From Adiantum capillus-veneris (lineage: Eukaryota > Streptophyta > Polypodiopsida > Polypodiales > Pteridaceae), in contig CM043969.1 in NCBI GenBank assembly GCA_014529385.2, positions 69,328,676-69,392,675 on the forward strand: DNA of 64,000 nt, given 5' to 3'. The notes under the pieces are model-generated. The model did not search any database. It was not told the origin of the DNA and was given only the letters and a program-made list of their open reading frames with translations. Positions 46,425-59,502 of this stretch are shown here, in pieces. How positions within the stretch are numbered: position 1 is the first letter of the stretch; each line of letters starts with the position of its first letter. A program made the translations under genes and the position numbers.

Positions 46425-46970
46425 AAAATTGGCAATGCATCAAGAACAGTCCGCACAAGAGAATTATAAAAAATGTCTGCCTATAGTGCTCAACTATATC
46501 CTTGATACTAGAAGAAAAGTGTCCATATCATCTTCCTCTTGCATAATCTTTGACTCCAACTCTTTACGCAGTAATGAAACTTTAGCCTCAATGCGACTTG
46601 TATAAAGATCAAACAGAGTATCCCAAGCTTGTTTTGCTAATTTTACTGAAGAAAGGGAAGAGTAATAGGGTGTTTCAAATATAATGCAATCAATGCATGA
46701 GCCTGCGTATCTCTAACATCTCAACAAGCCCAATCAGTTGTAGGAAAAGTAACTCTAACAACAACAAACATGCCAAAAACTACAACATCCTCAACATAGC
46801 TTTTATCCACGGAAGGCAGACGTAAATCAATGCCGTGCACAACATTCCAAATTCCCTTTGACACAAGAACATGTGTCGCTATGTAAGTCCACATTGGGTA
46901 GTTATCCCCATCTGGTTTATCATCAACAACGAAAATCTTGAAACATCTGTGTTATTGTCAGTCATAGCGA
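46425..46970 (-). pseudogene. gag: Copia-A3 Gag, N-terminal half
   Basis: Minus-strand sequence starting near 46965 (ATGACTGACAATAAC) gives, in shifting frames, the Copia-A Gag start, with DKPDGDNYPMWTYIATHVLV and KGIWNVVHGIDLRLPS. It proceeds to KELESKIMQEEDDMDTFL and ends at the Copia-B1 insertion in VRTVLDALPIF. Compared with Copia-A1 it has several frameshifts and stops. Confidence 0.82.
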
Positions 46971-47315
46971 GTGACTACACCTATGTAAAGACTGCCCAAA
47001 AAGCGGAAAATGAAGTAGGACTAACACGTGTTATATAGCACAACCCAAAGAGGACTATAAGGGACCTATTCTGCAAAAAATTGCACTAGCAAAAATTTTG
47101 CATAAAAGGATGAAATTATATGCACAATACTACTACCTATAGTGGAAATGGAGACCAAAATGATCCCAAATCAAAATTCTGAGCAAACTAAGCTCTTTGA
47201 GCAGTGACAAAGTATTAAGCAGCCTGTTGATGCTCACAAAAGCTCACCCAAACCGGAGAAAGTGACCAAGTGGGTGCTAGCGATACCGGCAACTATGCCA
47301 GGGAGGACGCAACCT

Positions 47316-47327
47316 GCTTTGATACCA
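47316..47327 (-). promoter_or_regulatory. Copia-A3 primer binding site
   Basis: Minus strand reads TGGTATCAAAGC, one mismatch from the usual sequence; it follows the LTR end with a two-base gap. Confidence 0.8.
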
Positions 47328-47329
47328 AT

Positions 47330-47557
47330 TGTTGGAATTAGGGGTTGCAAGGATGCACACACAACGCTTGGAGAAGCTGAAGAAGCTCAAGGCACACAAT
47401 AGAGAGTGTATTGCTTAGTGCACAATAAAAAGATAAGTTAGCCCTATAATGATGGACATATATACAATGCACGGGGAAAAAACCTCCTATTGAGGGAAAA
47501 CATGCCTTGGCGGTCCTAAGTGTATTCACACACATCACTACCACATATACGGTAACA
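47330..47557 (-). repeat. Copia-A3 5' LTR
   Basis: About 228 bp, beginning TGTTACCGTATATGTG and ending ATTCCAACA on the minus strand; a diverged relative of the Copia-A1 LTR. Confidence 0.88.
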
Positions 47558-48950
47558 AGCTCAAGCTTAACCCTACATTATATTGGGGATATAGACAACA
47601 AAGAGGCTTAACTCAATGGTTAGTTACCTTGCGGCTAAGTGCTCTCCGATCAAAACATTACTATGATGGGTGATGTCTTGGGAAGTTTTGAGCTTTGGTG
47701 AATCATTTTCCCTAGAACGTAGCCAATGATGCCAATAAATCCTTGGTAGACTCATTGACAACTATACCACGAACTATCCCTTGTTCCTCACCTTGGTCAG
47801 CCGTTTTAGAGGGAATCGAGGAGGGGGGAGGTGACGAGGGCGTAATGCCAAGATGGTGTGTTTTCACCGCCCCACAAACGATTTACTACAAAGTTTAGTT
47901 GCTCTTTGTGTCTTGTGCTCACTCCCTATCCCTTTATATAGGTCTTTGAGGTGCGTTATTTTGATGCATGCTTTTCGGCTCTTTGCCTCACATATTGCTA
48001 TTTTTTATTGCACATCTCTTGTATCGCTAATTGTACATAGTCAACTATGATTGTCCTCTGCTTTTAGCTATGAGTTCACATCAAGCTCTCTTTTTTGAGT
48101 CATTTTCTCTCAATTATTAAAGTGCCACAAAATATTCAACATCCATTTTTAAAAAAGTAATGGCTTCAAGGACCTTGCCTTTATCCCATAAAATTAACAT
48201 AACTTACACATACAATGTTTGATTTCGGACTTAATTATATTGGATAGATCCTTAATTATTAAATGCTTCTAAGGTTAAAAATAAAAGTCTTTGCTTTGTA
48301 GGGCTTCTCCAATTTTTTTTGCTTTGTAGGGCCCGTAAACTATATGCACATGCAACCAATACACTCATACATAATCAACATAGTACAAAGTAGCAAGCAT
48401 GTAGCAATGCCATATCTACATCAACCTACATTGTCCTATTGTTGAGAAGACATTGATGGCACCAACACATGGCCACTTGCCGAAGATTGTGGGCAAGATC
48501 TCCTTTTGTTTGAATGACATAGGCAACACCAAAGCTATGTATTAGGAAAGAATTTTGGAAAGAAAAATTGTGCGAGAGCCCGTGAACAAACACGTAGGAA
48601 CCTCCTCCCTGAGGAGCACCTTAGTGTTTGCCGGCTTGCATATATCGTGCACCAATAATTGGGAAGTTCGATTGCTAAACACATGACTACAATAATTTTT
48701 TTAAAATTAGCTCTAAGAGGTCAAGTCCCAGTAAGAAATCTAAATGCACGTCAACAAATTATAATCAAAGAAAAAATAGCACATTTGCAATGTTGTAATT
48801 TATGACAGCCATCCCATTTTATGGTTCAAGCTATTTATCACCATAGAATGCAAGGAGGCGGGAGTACAAGGAAAGATAGAGTGTGGAGTCATCGGATTGA
48901 GGCTTTGATGAGTAGGTCGTGCCAATCTTAGAAAAGGGTCTTATCAACAA
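47558..48950. other. Gene-free spacer
   Basis: No recognisable gene or repeat family. A GGAGGGGGGAGG-type purine run lies near 47820. Confidence 0.55.
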
Positions 48951-49164
48951 GTAGAATCTGAGTAGATTTTTCTTTTTCCTTTGAAGGAAAAGGTTAGAGC
49001 CGGGACGTGGCAGAGAGAGAGTGCGACAAAAAAATTATTTCATCTCACGTGGAGGAGAGTGGGAGAGCATCACAAGTCGAGACGATCGTGGAGAGAGAGG
49101 AATATTTTTTCCTACTGTGGATGCGTCATGCAAAGGCAATGAGACTTGCCGTGCTGATGGAGGC

Positions 49165-49220
<56 letters not shown>

Positions 49221-49468
49221 CCGGAGGCTATGTGCACAGTGGACAAAAGGCTGCTGCTCTATTGTTACATTTAGAAGCCCTGACAGAGATACCGCTGAAG
49301 GGAAGGGTGGTTACTCTAGGCTATAGGGGGAGCTCTGCGCTAAGGCAAGAGGTAGAGGATGCAACTCCGCACATCAAGGTAGGAGGCAGAGGGTGGAGCT
49401 CTCTCTCTCTCGCTCTCTCTCTATCGATGTTGTAGGCATGCTTGGTCTTGCAGATGGGCGTGTATCCC

Positions 49469-49515
<47 letters not shown>

Positions 49516-50072
49516 GAACACTGAGGTGTACGGCGACAACGATCCATGCTTGGACTTTTAGGTGCAGCATTCGTGTGCACTCAAATGCAGCATCCAAGTT
49601 GTGGTTGGAGATGTGCGTTTTTTGGCTACACGACAGGCAGGGGATGTGTGCGTGGAGGGGTTGTCTGTGTGTATGTGTGTGTCATTTGTTTGCAGCGCCC
49701 AGTGGATATGATGTTGTCCAAGGTCTTAAAGAGTAGAATGTGAGTGCGATGATGTCAGGTGTGTGGACATTGCCACAGATGGTCATCTCCATCACGAGCA
49801 AATTGTAGGTGGTGAGCACAAAGAGAGCAAGACAGGGAGATGAGCAGATGCTATAGTCAATCTATAGGGGAGACAGGAATGCAGGACTTCAGAGAGGGCA
49901 AAAATTGCAGATAATGGCCTCACTTGGAGAGCGACAGTCTCTCTCTCTCATGCACGCAAAGGCTCTCTTCCTCTCAGGTGTAGCTGAAGCTATAGGCAAA
50001 GCTACAGGTGGCAAAGAAATCGAGATAGAGAGAGTGAGACATATGCAGATTCCCAAGGGCGATATGCACGAA

Positions 50073-50127
<55 letters not shown>

Positions 50128-50860
50128 CGCTCTCTCCAGGTCCATATGGGTACCTACCAGTTGGAGGTGATTCTACTCTCTGCATCTCATTTCTCTGCAG
50201 GAGATGCTAGGGTTTGAGCCGCAGAATGTGTCTCTCTCTCCCTCTCTCTCTCTCTACCTGCAGGTGTAGTCAAGCTACAAGGGAACACGCGCTTAAGGAT
50301 GGAAGCGGGAAGGAGTCAGGGGAAGCGGAAGCGAGGATGGAATCAACGTGCAGTAGAGGCAATTAGACATGCAGAGATGGTGCCCTGTGGGCAAGATCTC
50401 ATCATCCTACGCTATCCAACTCCCTGGCACACAGACGAAAAGCGTCCTGAGCTATGCAAATCGAGTGAGGAAGGGAGCAAGTTGATCCACGTGAAAACAG
50501 AGGTGTGCACACACAAGGAAATGCCGACGAGATTGTGCACTGTGTTGAGGAGGTCAGGAAAGTTGTGTGCAAAGAGAGGATCGAGGGGAATGATAGCTAT
50601 GCGCAAGAGTGCAAACAATGCGTGGAAACATGAGAAAGAGGGACTGTTTCTTTTGCAAGCAGAATCTAGGGGCTGATTAATTAATAGAGAGTAGAATAGA
50701 CCAGTATGTAGTATGTCTGTCACTCCAACTCTCAATACAATCATCAATAATATCACCAATTTCCTATGGCAATTGCGTGGGTCTATCTTTGTTCAAGTGT
50801 TTTCATTTCTTAATGAGCTCAAGTGTTTTCAGTTAATTCACTCAAACTCTCATACAACTC
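48951..50860. repeat. AG/CT-microsatellite-rich module region
   Basis: Non-coding DNA with (AG)n tracts at 49167-49217, 49472-49513 and 50075-50123, set in unique-looking purine-rich sequence. The long Arg-Glu or Ser-Leu open frames are products of the dinucleotide tracts. Confidence 0.7.
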
Positions 50861-51474
50861 CCAAAATAAGCCCTGCCAATTTTGGTTTTGGGTTGATTAA
50901 TGAGAATCTCACAACATGCCGTGAGGAGCAAGGAGGAAAAGGGCGATGACTTGGCACATGGAATTCGTAAAAAACTTTATCTTCGGAGAAATTTAACCTG
51001 GCAACAGAGCATGCAGGGGTATTTTGAGAATTTTAAGGGCATTTTGGGAATTTATTGCAAAATATTGGGCATAGTTTGGTAATTTTTTAGCACAAAGTAG
51101 ACGTGCCTAGATTTTTTGCTCCTTCGTGGGGATGGTGTCTGACAAGCCTGCGGTGCAGATTTTGGACCCAGTGGGAGCGACGCGTCGACGAGAGAGAGAG
51201 AGAGAGAGAGAGAGAAAAGAAGAAGAAGAAGAGAATTTTAACGTCGTAGGAAAAGTCTCTCTCTCACTCCATCGTCATGCTGGCATCTCTCTCTCTCTCT
51301 CTGTCTCTCTCTCTCTCTCTCGTGTTGAGAAGCACGACGCTGGTACAGATCAAGGCACACAGGCCAAGGATGGCTGATCCCGGACAAGCCTCCCTCTATC
51401 ACCCTTGTTTGCAGGGGATTTTCTGCAGGGGAGCTGTAGCTTTGTGTGTCTATTGCACTCGTCTGGGGCAGTAG

Positions 51475-51512
<38 letters not shown>

Positions 51513-51766
51513 CAAGTAGGCTGTACCCTCTGAGCGAGATGCCAGGTGTCGGGACGAGCTGGAGACAGGGTTGGCGTTGGGGTTGCAAGGCGATGGTGGA
51601 GTTGGACGGTCGAGCAAATAGAGCAGAACAAGATGAGGGGTGCGCGTGAACAAAGGGTCCAAGCTTTTTGCTTTGACCTTTGGCAGATTCCTGGGATCTC
51701 CTCCGAAATTAATGGGCTTTTTGAAGAATAGGTCGCTCGCTGTAATAAATGAATAAGTAGGTAATC
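50861..51766 (+). repeat. SSR-cored repeat module E1
   Basis: This 906-bp segment is the inverted counterpart of 55609-56580. Shared parts include ccaattttggttttggg at the left end, aacctggcaacagagcatgc, the gtctgacaagcctgcggtgc block, gagaattttaacgtcgtagg, and gtaataaatgaataagtagg at the right end. It carries tracts at 51190-51215, 51283-51320 and 51477-51510. No coding capacity or terminal inverted repeat was found; class unknown. Confidence 0.85.
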
Positions 51767-52636
51767 TCATTGTATATCTTACTTCAGGATTGTTGAACTT
51801 TGTAAAGTTTCTCTCAATTGAAATGATTTTCCATTTTCCTCTAATGATACTTTCAACCTACGTAGGTCCAGCCAATTTTGCAAAGGGGTTTGTTAATAGG
51901 AATCTTAAGGGATGCTACTGTGGTTTTGAGGGGAAAAGGGAGGGGGATGGCACGTGGAGAGAGAGAAAGGGACATGCCAGCTGTGCGTAGAGATTTTTTT
52001 TGGAATGTGTGTGAGCCGTCGCAGTGAGATGCAATGCGATGCAATTATGTTGCTCAATCGAGCGGCGCGACAGGCACAACAAGGGAGATTTTTAGAGGAG
52101 GAATTTCAGGGGCGACATTGGGTGAGCTTGCAACAAAAGTTGCAATGGGCTTGCAGCAAAAGTGGCAAGGGGCGAGGGTGGTTATGTAAGGTGCCAGTGA
52201 AGCAGGAACAGCTGCATCGCATTCGATGTTGAGTAAAGGACAGCGCTGTGCGATCATCGGTACATACGATCATGAGGACGGAATGCCATCGAGGAGCTCT
52301 GTGCTCCATTACCTTGCTTCATTTTGACCACCATCCGGCTGTTGCAGAACTTGAAGGTGTTGATGAGCTTCTGGAGCTCCACCTCCTATTTACTAGGATG
52401 TGGAACGGATGTTGATGTTGTTTTTAGTCCCTGCAAATATGGCATGAAGCTTAGGGGATGGGCAATAGTGCATGCAGCAGCTAAACACGGCCAGGGAGTC
52501 AATCAAGAGGTAGGGTGAGGGTGATTAGATAGGTTGCCATCAAAGGAGGAAGGAAAGGATGGCAATTAACCAGTGTTCTGCGCTTAGGAGATAGCTTCCT
52601 TAAACTCCATGATGGAGAATAGCTTCCTTAAACTCC

Positions 52637-52669
<33 letters not shown>

Positions 52670-52900
52670 AGCGATGAGAGTTGGCACCTGCAAGCGAAAG
52701 AGAGAGGGAGACGGATGCTTTCTCGAAAGACAAGCTGGACGCAAGCAGAGGGGCCACACAGTAAAGTACTCCGCTGCAGACAAACCAGGAGGGCGGGGCA
52801 TGGAGCCATGTAGGAATGGGCTCCAATCCTACGATGCAGATTAGGCCAGGTATGGGTAGGGTTCGATGCAGATTAGGCCAACGATGGCGACACGTAGGGG

Positions 52901-52942
<42 letters not shown>

Positions 52943-53160
52943 TTGCTTGCTACCTTTGTCGCCCAGTGCTGCCCTGAGAGAGATGCATTGCTCGCTACCT
53001 TTGTCGCCCAGTGCTGGTAAGGGCAGCAGCGGATGCAAGGACGATAGGGTTTGTTGATGCAGATTAGGCTAGCGATGGTGGCACGTAGGGAGAGAGAGAT
53101 GATGCCCTTTTCCTTCGAATTCCCATATTCGAAACGAATCTAGATGAGAAATTAATTCAC
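51767..53160. repeat. Further AG-cored repeat modules
   Basis: Non-coding. (GA)n tracts at 52639-52667 and 52902-52938; the flanks contain direct repeats such as gcagattaggccaacgatgg, seen with changes near 52870 and 53055, and tagcttccttaaactccatg at 52590 and 52620. Confidence 0.65.
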
Positions 53161-54060
53161 TTAAGTGATTTTGGACCTAAAGGAATGTAGAACAAAGAGA
53201 TGGAGGTTCTGTGAAAGGTTGATCTATGAAAGTTCCAATAGAATTTTGCATCATTGTACCTTATACAAAAGTATATTCATCTCGAAGGTAACCTCATGTG
53301 AGATGGTGGTAGGATGTTTTGTATGCGGTATAGTGGAGCTTGGCTTTGTCCATCCATGGCTCGGTTCTAGGCATGGACTTATTTGTCATTTTTTGGCTTT
53401 TATACAGTACTACCCACATATTGTGGGTTTTGAAATAAAAAAAATTATATCCAAAAGCCCATATATAAAGGTCAATAAATTTTGAAGCTTCCCTACAAAA
53501 ACAACAACACAATGAATGAACATGTTAAAAATTTCATGTTGCCATGGGAAACGTTTCCACGTATCATAGAATTTTAGAGTACTGTGCAAACTCCCCTATG
53601 CATAGAAACTTAATTTTGTTATTTAAAAGATAAACATGGAAGATAAATGGAGCAACGAATTATAAATCATAATTGCATCGTATATTGTAAAAAATAGAAA
53701 AATAATAATCTTTCTTATGATTATTTTGTGAGGTACACATGTGGAAGTTATAGCACCATTATCGTATTAGGGAAAGTTTGATGTCTTATTAGGGAAAGTT
53801 ATAGCACCATTATCGTATTAGGGAAAGTTTTTTTCCCTTTTTGAGAGGACCTTGAGTAAAATGTCACTTTTTTAATCGATAAATGTGTTATTTTTACCTC
53901 AAGAAAATCACTTTCAATCGCAAAAAGTGATTTTGATTTTTTTTCACTCTCTCTTTCACACTTTGCCACTTGCTCTTTTTTCACTTCTCCCTCTCTTTAG
54001 ATTCTCCTTAAAACAAATTTAAAAAAGATTGTAGGGACATTATTAGGTCTATCTGAACTT
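53161..54060. other. AT-rich spacer with a 52-bp-period repeat
   Basis: The segment gttatagcaccattatcgta at 53747 recurs at 53799. The 106-codon open frame at 53165-53485 has no recognisable motif. Confidence 0.55.
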
Positions 54061-54371
54061 TCATTAATTAGTTAGATCCCAAGATTCGTACGTGAGCCTT
54101 TGTCAAAGCAAAAGTCCTCCGCTCCCATTGTTCCCACACAGCTTCCCCTCGACGCACAACTGCCCCTACACCTTCCCCCATTCTCGCATCTGTCTCACTC
54201 CCTCACTTTGGTGTGTGTGTGGTCACTGTCCATCCTACCCTCAGTACACGCTCCAGACCTATCCGCCTCTTTCTCTTGCAGGTCCTCATCCATTCTATCT
54301 CTCCTCAACGTGGCATGCCTGCCTTTTCCCCAAGAGTAACATGGTGCAACTGCTCCAACCCAGGCTTGCCT

Positions 54372-54429
<58 letters not shown>

Positions 54430-55166
54430 CTTGCGTAGCCATTTGTGCTCCTCCTGTGTGTGCCCTCTTGTGACCTGTATATGCACTCAGTACTTCCTTG
54501 CCCTCCGCCAAGTAGGGAAAATTTTGCAAACGCGACCTCCTCCCCCCCCCCCCCCCCCCCCCCCCCCTGGAGCCCATGCTAGCCTTGCCTTGGCCGACAC
54601 CTACCATCGCTCTTGCCAACTGCCCCATCTTCATGTTGACCATATAATGCAGCCTTTCCTTCGACTTCCCCAAAGCACCCCCAATATTTTGTCATAAATT
54701 CCCAAAAATGCCCTCCAAAATTCCCAAGGTTGTCAGATTAAATTTCTTCAAAGATACAAAAAATTGTCTATCAAAACAAGATGATAAAACTAGAATTTGA
54801 GTTGGTGAATTGCTTCACTAATTTTAGACAAAATTGCATTTTTGTGAGGCAATTTGTGACAAATTACATGCCAAGCACTCAAAAACCAATGTCAATTGTC
54901 AAAAAGGAATAAAGATTAGAAAATCTCGAACAATCCAAGCAAAATAAATACAAGGGTATTTTGCAAACTAGAGGGTATTTTGGTAATTTTCCCTTCCATT
55001 TATTTCTATTAAACCCCAACTCTAAGGGACGAAGGTGAGACCATTGTCTCACCTGTCGTGCCTGTGCTACGCATGCCATATCCTACTAACGCACCCACAT
55101 TGCCTTGCCTGCACAACAACCGCAAGCACTTGCCCTGATTGGAGTTAGAACTCAGGGTCGCGTTGT

Positions 55167-55214
<48 letters not shown>

Positions 55215-55608
55215 ACAATGCAACACACACATCACCGATGAGGAGATGTTTCTGCCTTGGAATTGTTAGCACAAGTAGCCCGAGAGTCGCAAGGTAAGCT
55301 CCTTTGCTTGCTCACTATGCTCGTCCACATTTTGGTCTCTACCAATTGCAAGCAATGCAAAAACTCACTCAATGCGCGATGCAACAAAATCTTTTGCACA
55401 TTCGTCTACCTCATCCACACGTCATTCCTCTTTTATTTTCTCGAATGTTTCTCCTCCGATTCAATGCTAAAAAAATACATTTTCCCTAACCAAAGAAAAT
55501 AAGGGCAAACTGGAAATTCTCCCCGTTTTGCATTTCAACCCTCAAGGCATCACTCAAGATACCTTTTAAAACAAATTACAAAAAGATTGTAGGGAACATA
55601 CTATTTGG
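54061..55608. repeat. AG/CT-cored repeat modules with C-run
   Basis: Tracts: (AG)n 54373-54426, C26 at 54542-54567 and (TC)n 55171-55212. The segment after the C-run (caatattttgtcataaattc, then aaatgccctccaaaattc) resembles the ends of module E2 (56365-56415), pointing to a related but shorter module. Confidence 0.65.
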
Positions 55609-55869
55609 GATTACCTACTTATTCATTTATTACAGCGGCATGCTGGGTCTATTCTTCAAAAAGCCCATTAATTTCCCGAGGAGATCCCACAAAATCTGCC
55701 AAAGTTCAAAGCAAAAAGCTTGGACCCTTTGTTCATGCGCACCCCTCATCCTATTCTGCTCTATCTGCTCGACTGTCCAACTCCACCATCGCCTTACAAT
55801 CTTAGCGCCAACCCTGTCTCCGGCTCGTCCCGACACCTGGCATCTCGCTCAGAGGGTACACCCTGGTTG

Positions 55870-55947
<78 letters not shown>

Positions 55948-56083
55948 CTACTGCCCCAGACGAGCGCAATAGACACACAAAGGTACAGCTCCCCTGCAGA
56001 CAAGGGTGATAGAGGGAGGCTTGTCCGGCATCAGCCATCCTTGGCCTGTGTGCCTTGATCTGCACCAGCATCGTGCTTCTCAA

Positions 56084-56159
<76 letters not shown>

Positions 56160-56213
56160 GCATGACGATGGAGTGAGAGAGAGACTTTTCCTACGAAGTT
56201 AAAATTCTCTTCT

Positions 56214-56253
<40 letters not shown>

Positions 56254-56580
56254 GACGCGCCGCTCTCATTGCCAAAATCTGCACCGCAGGCTTGTCAGAC
56301 ACCATCGCCACGAAGGAGCAAGAAATCTAGGCACGTCTACTTTGTGCTAAGTGAAAATTACCAAACTATGCCCAATATTTTGCAATAAATTCCCAAAATG
56401 CCCTTAAAATTCTCAAAATACCCCTACATGCTCTGTTGCCAGGTTAAATTTCTCTAAAGATAAAGTTTTTTACGAATTCCACGTGCCAAGTCATCGCCCT
56501 TTTCCTCCTTGCTCCTCCCGGCATCTTGTGAGATTCTCATTAATCAACCCAAAACCAAAATTGGCAGGGCCTATTTTTGG
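55609..56580 (-). repeat. SSR-cored repeat module E2 (inverted relative to E1)
   Basis: The 972-bp reverse-complement match to E1, with the same order of shared blocks. Its three microsatellites are longer than the E1 counterparts: 55872-55944 (73 bp against 34), 56087-56154 (68 against 38) and 56217-56250 (34 against 26). Confidence 0.85.
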
Positions 56581-56878
56581 TTTTGGGTCTAAAGCGCATG
56601 TCATTAATTAATTAACGAGGTTCGATTCCTTTGGCATCGACCAAGTTAAAGCAAAAGTCGCTGGAGCCGGTTCCCGTGTGCCTGCATGCCTAGCTCTCCT
56701 GCTCCGTTTGTAGCAAGGTACATCAGTGCCATGAGCGGCCGCTTCGCCTTGCATCTCCATCGGTCCATCAACCTTGCCTCTCTCTCTCTGTGTCTCTCTC
56801 TACTCCTGCCTTGGCTGCAAAGTCCAGACGAGCCATCGTGACTGCCATTCGCGGATTCGGTATACAGTTCGCAGCACA

Positions 56879-56920
<42 letters not shown>

Positions 56921-57222
56921 CTGCCTTGCCATTGCTGGGTTCGGTACATGCCATGCCTTGCACTGCAACCATGGCTGCTCTCCCACCTCGCCAACGCAGC
57001 GAAGCCTACCGTGATGCCCAGACTGCTCCACCCCATTCGTTTCAGCATTTGCTGGTGATCTCGCAGGCCAAATGCCACTGCAAGCAAAAAATATGTTGAT
57101 TGCTGACGCGTCTACGTTCCTGCATTGTCTTCGCGTCACTTCCTGCACACGCTCTGTTACATCTACCCCCCCCCCCCCCCCCCCCCCCCCCACCCCCCCC
57201 CCCCCCCCCCCCACCCCCCCCC

Positions 57223-57276
<54 letters not shown>

Positions 57277-57606
57277 CTCTGCGTTCTTGCAACTACTTGT
57301 TCCAACCCTGCAGAGACAGAGAAAGTTTATTCATGGCTACACATTCCAACAATTCATGCTCTGATGGTCCTATCCGCCACACAACTGCAGCCTCTCTTTC
57401 GTGTGTTCTTGCCTACTTTTCTCAAACCTTCTGACCCACAACAAAAAGGAAGGAGAGAGATTTAGAGAGACGCTCTGCCTTGCTAGTAGCAACAGCCGAT
57501 CTACCCCGACCCTTCAGCAGCACGAAATTTTCGAGCAGATGAACTCCGCGTCTTCCTCAGCTCCAAGGCTCCTAGCTCAGGGCGCTGCCATCGCCTGTGG
57601 TGCATC

Positions 57607-57655
<49 letters not shown>

Positions 57656-58490
57656 CAGAGCGAGACAGAGAAAGAGAAGTTGAGAACTCTCCGCATTGCA
57701 CCGTGCCCTTTCCAAAATCCATCTCTCTGTCCACACCCTGACGTGCAACATTCACAAACCCTCGCTCTGCCATCCACGTGCCATAAAACTCACTTTTCTC
57801 CTCTAAGGCACCAAAGGATCTGCATATTCTCATTAATGAGACCTACTTCAAAAACTTAGACATACATACTACTTAGTATTGGGTCTACAGCCCTTTTAAA
57901 CCGAATCTGGCAAGATACCTTCCTCCCTCCGTCCCCAAAAGTAAAATTGCCTGTCTCTCTCTCCTCTCTCTTCCGCGACATCGTTGTCCTAACGTGCTTC
58001 GCCATCGCTGTCCTGAGAGCCCTGCCTGCACAATAGCTTCCCCCCTGCTCCCCCCCCCGCCCACCCCCGGTCTTGCTTCTCCATGCTCGGCCCAGTTCCT
58101 TCGTCGTTCACCGCCTTCGCTCGATGACTGATCCTGGAAGCCATTGCCCCCTTCCCCTCGTTGTTTGCACACCTGTCTCAATGGCGATAAGCTGAGCCAA
58201 TGTAATGCATATCAGTGCGACCACAAAATCGGTTTCTCTCTGTGCACTTCTCCTGACACATGGCCTGTTTTTTCGTGACAGCAACGTAGATGTCTCTTGC
58301 ATAGTTTCCTATGACGTTAAAACTCTCTTCTTCTTCTTCTTCCACTTGGCTCTAAAACATTTAGCTTTTACTTTAGTCCCTTGAAGCAAAGGTATCTCCT
58401 TGGATTCCCTCAAAACTAATGAATCCAAAATTATGGTCTCTTGCTTGCTTACTTGAGTTGATTGAAAACACTTGAACTCATAAAGAAATG
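56581..58490. repeat. SSR- and C-rich repeat region
   Basis: Non-coding. (TC)n at 56880-56916, an exceptional C-rich run at 57166-57272, (AG)n at 57608-57649 and the GAA-linked motif (inverted) at 58306-58340. Sequence at 58445-58480 is a reverse-complement match to 50793-50840 (tgaaaacacttgarctcat), so another module edge lies there. Confidence 0.65.
57166..57272 (+). repeat. 107-bp C-rich run
   Basis: Almost pure C with only single A interruptions. The Pro/Gly-rich frames across it are meaningless. G4 structures could form on the minus strand, i-motifs on the plus strand. The exact length may be a sequencing approximation. Confidence 0.9.
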
Positions 58491-59500
58491 AGAGGCTTTA
58501 CTTAGTTTATACTCATCTTTTGTAGCAAAAAATCTTGCTTTACAAAATGGAACAAACTTTATTCTCAAAGGCTCAATTTTTCTCTTGATGTCCTAGGAAT
58601 CTTTCCATGTTAAGATATCTTGAGGGTTTTTGGGCCCTCTAGATGCACTGACTATGTCAAAAATCACTAGATTTTCAGCTAACTTATTAGTTTTTATTTA
58701 TTCTTGTTAATTTTATTGCCTTGTCAAAGATGTTTAATACATTGCTCCAATGTAAGAAACATAAGAGAAGCACCTAAGCCAGATATTACATTTTGATTAC
58801 TCAATCGAGCATGTTTTTCTTAAGAATATTACTGAACCCTTTGTTATCCTTTCAAACTAAGGAGAATCACAAGGATCCATCCGCTCTCCTTCATACACAA
58901 GCAACAAACTTGACGAAGGAAATAAGCATGTGACACATATTAAAATGACATTTAGCATTGAATACAACAACAAGAGTAAACACAGAATTTTTGTTGATAG
59001 TGCATGATTTGAAATAGTCAACTCAAAAGAGTACACCTTTAATAGAGATTACATCATGAGGGGTTGGGATTGAAGTCTATGTAAAAGACTTAGACATGGT
59101 AAAAGGATTAGGCTCTTTGAACTCAATGAAAAATCAAAGCCTTGAACAATATGGAAGATTTTTCTTGCCGCTTGCTCCCTCCTTGTTGCAACGATAGTCA
59201 AAAGAGGGTAGCTAGTCCAAGTAAACTAGACCCTTCGGTTTTATCTTCATTTGTAGGATTATCTTGGCCTTATTCATTGCTTATTATAGCACCTCTGGAT
59301 CTTCCACTCCTAGCATGATCTTATAAAGAATGGCATGTAGAACAGATGAGCAAAACAAGTACCATTAGTAGTATTCAACTAGTGAAACAAAGATTACCCC
59401 AAAGGTTAGAAAAAGTTCATATGAAGATAATGCGTCATACTTATTAGATACATTAACTACTATGCTTGAATTCTCTTCCTTCCTCTCAATTTACAGCTTG
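58491..59500. other. Gene-free spacer
   Basis: No feature recognised. Confidence 0.5.
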
Positions 59501-59502
59501 GT

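Noticed and set aside
47600-47640. tRNA-like phrase (aactcaatggttagttacc)
   Set aside because: No B box or cloverleaf could be formed downstream.
49007-49435. Arg-Glu and Ser-Leu repeat open frames (also near 50000, 51300, 54400, 55900, 57600, 59900)
   Set aside because: They arise from (AG)n or (CT)n tracts and lack any conserved flanking domain.
50861-51766. E modules as LTRs or classical MITEs
   Set aside because: Ends are not TG...CA, no PBS or PPT is next to them, and I found no matching terminal inverted repeats.
53165-53485. 106-codon frame in AT-rich spacer
   Set aside because: No family resemblance, no context of a gene, and the neighbouring DNA is repeat-derived.
57042-57465. Poly-Pro and poly-Gly proteins
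   Set aside because: They are products of the C-rich run in different frames.
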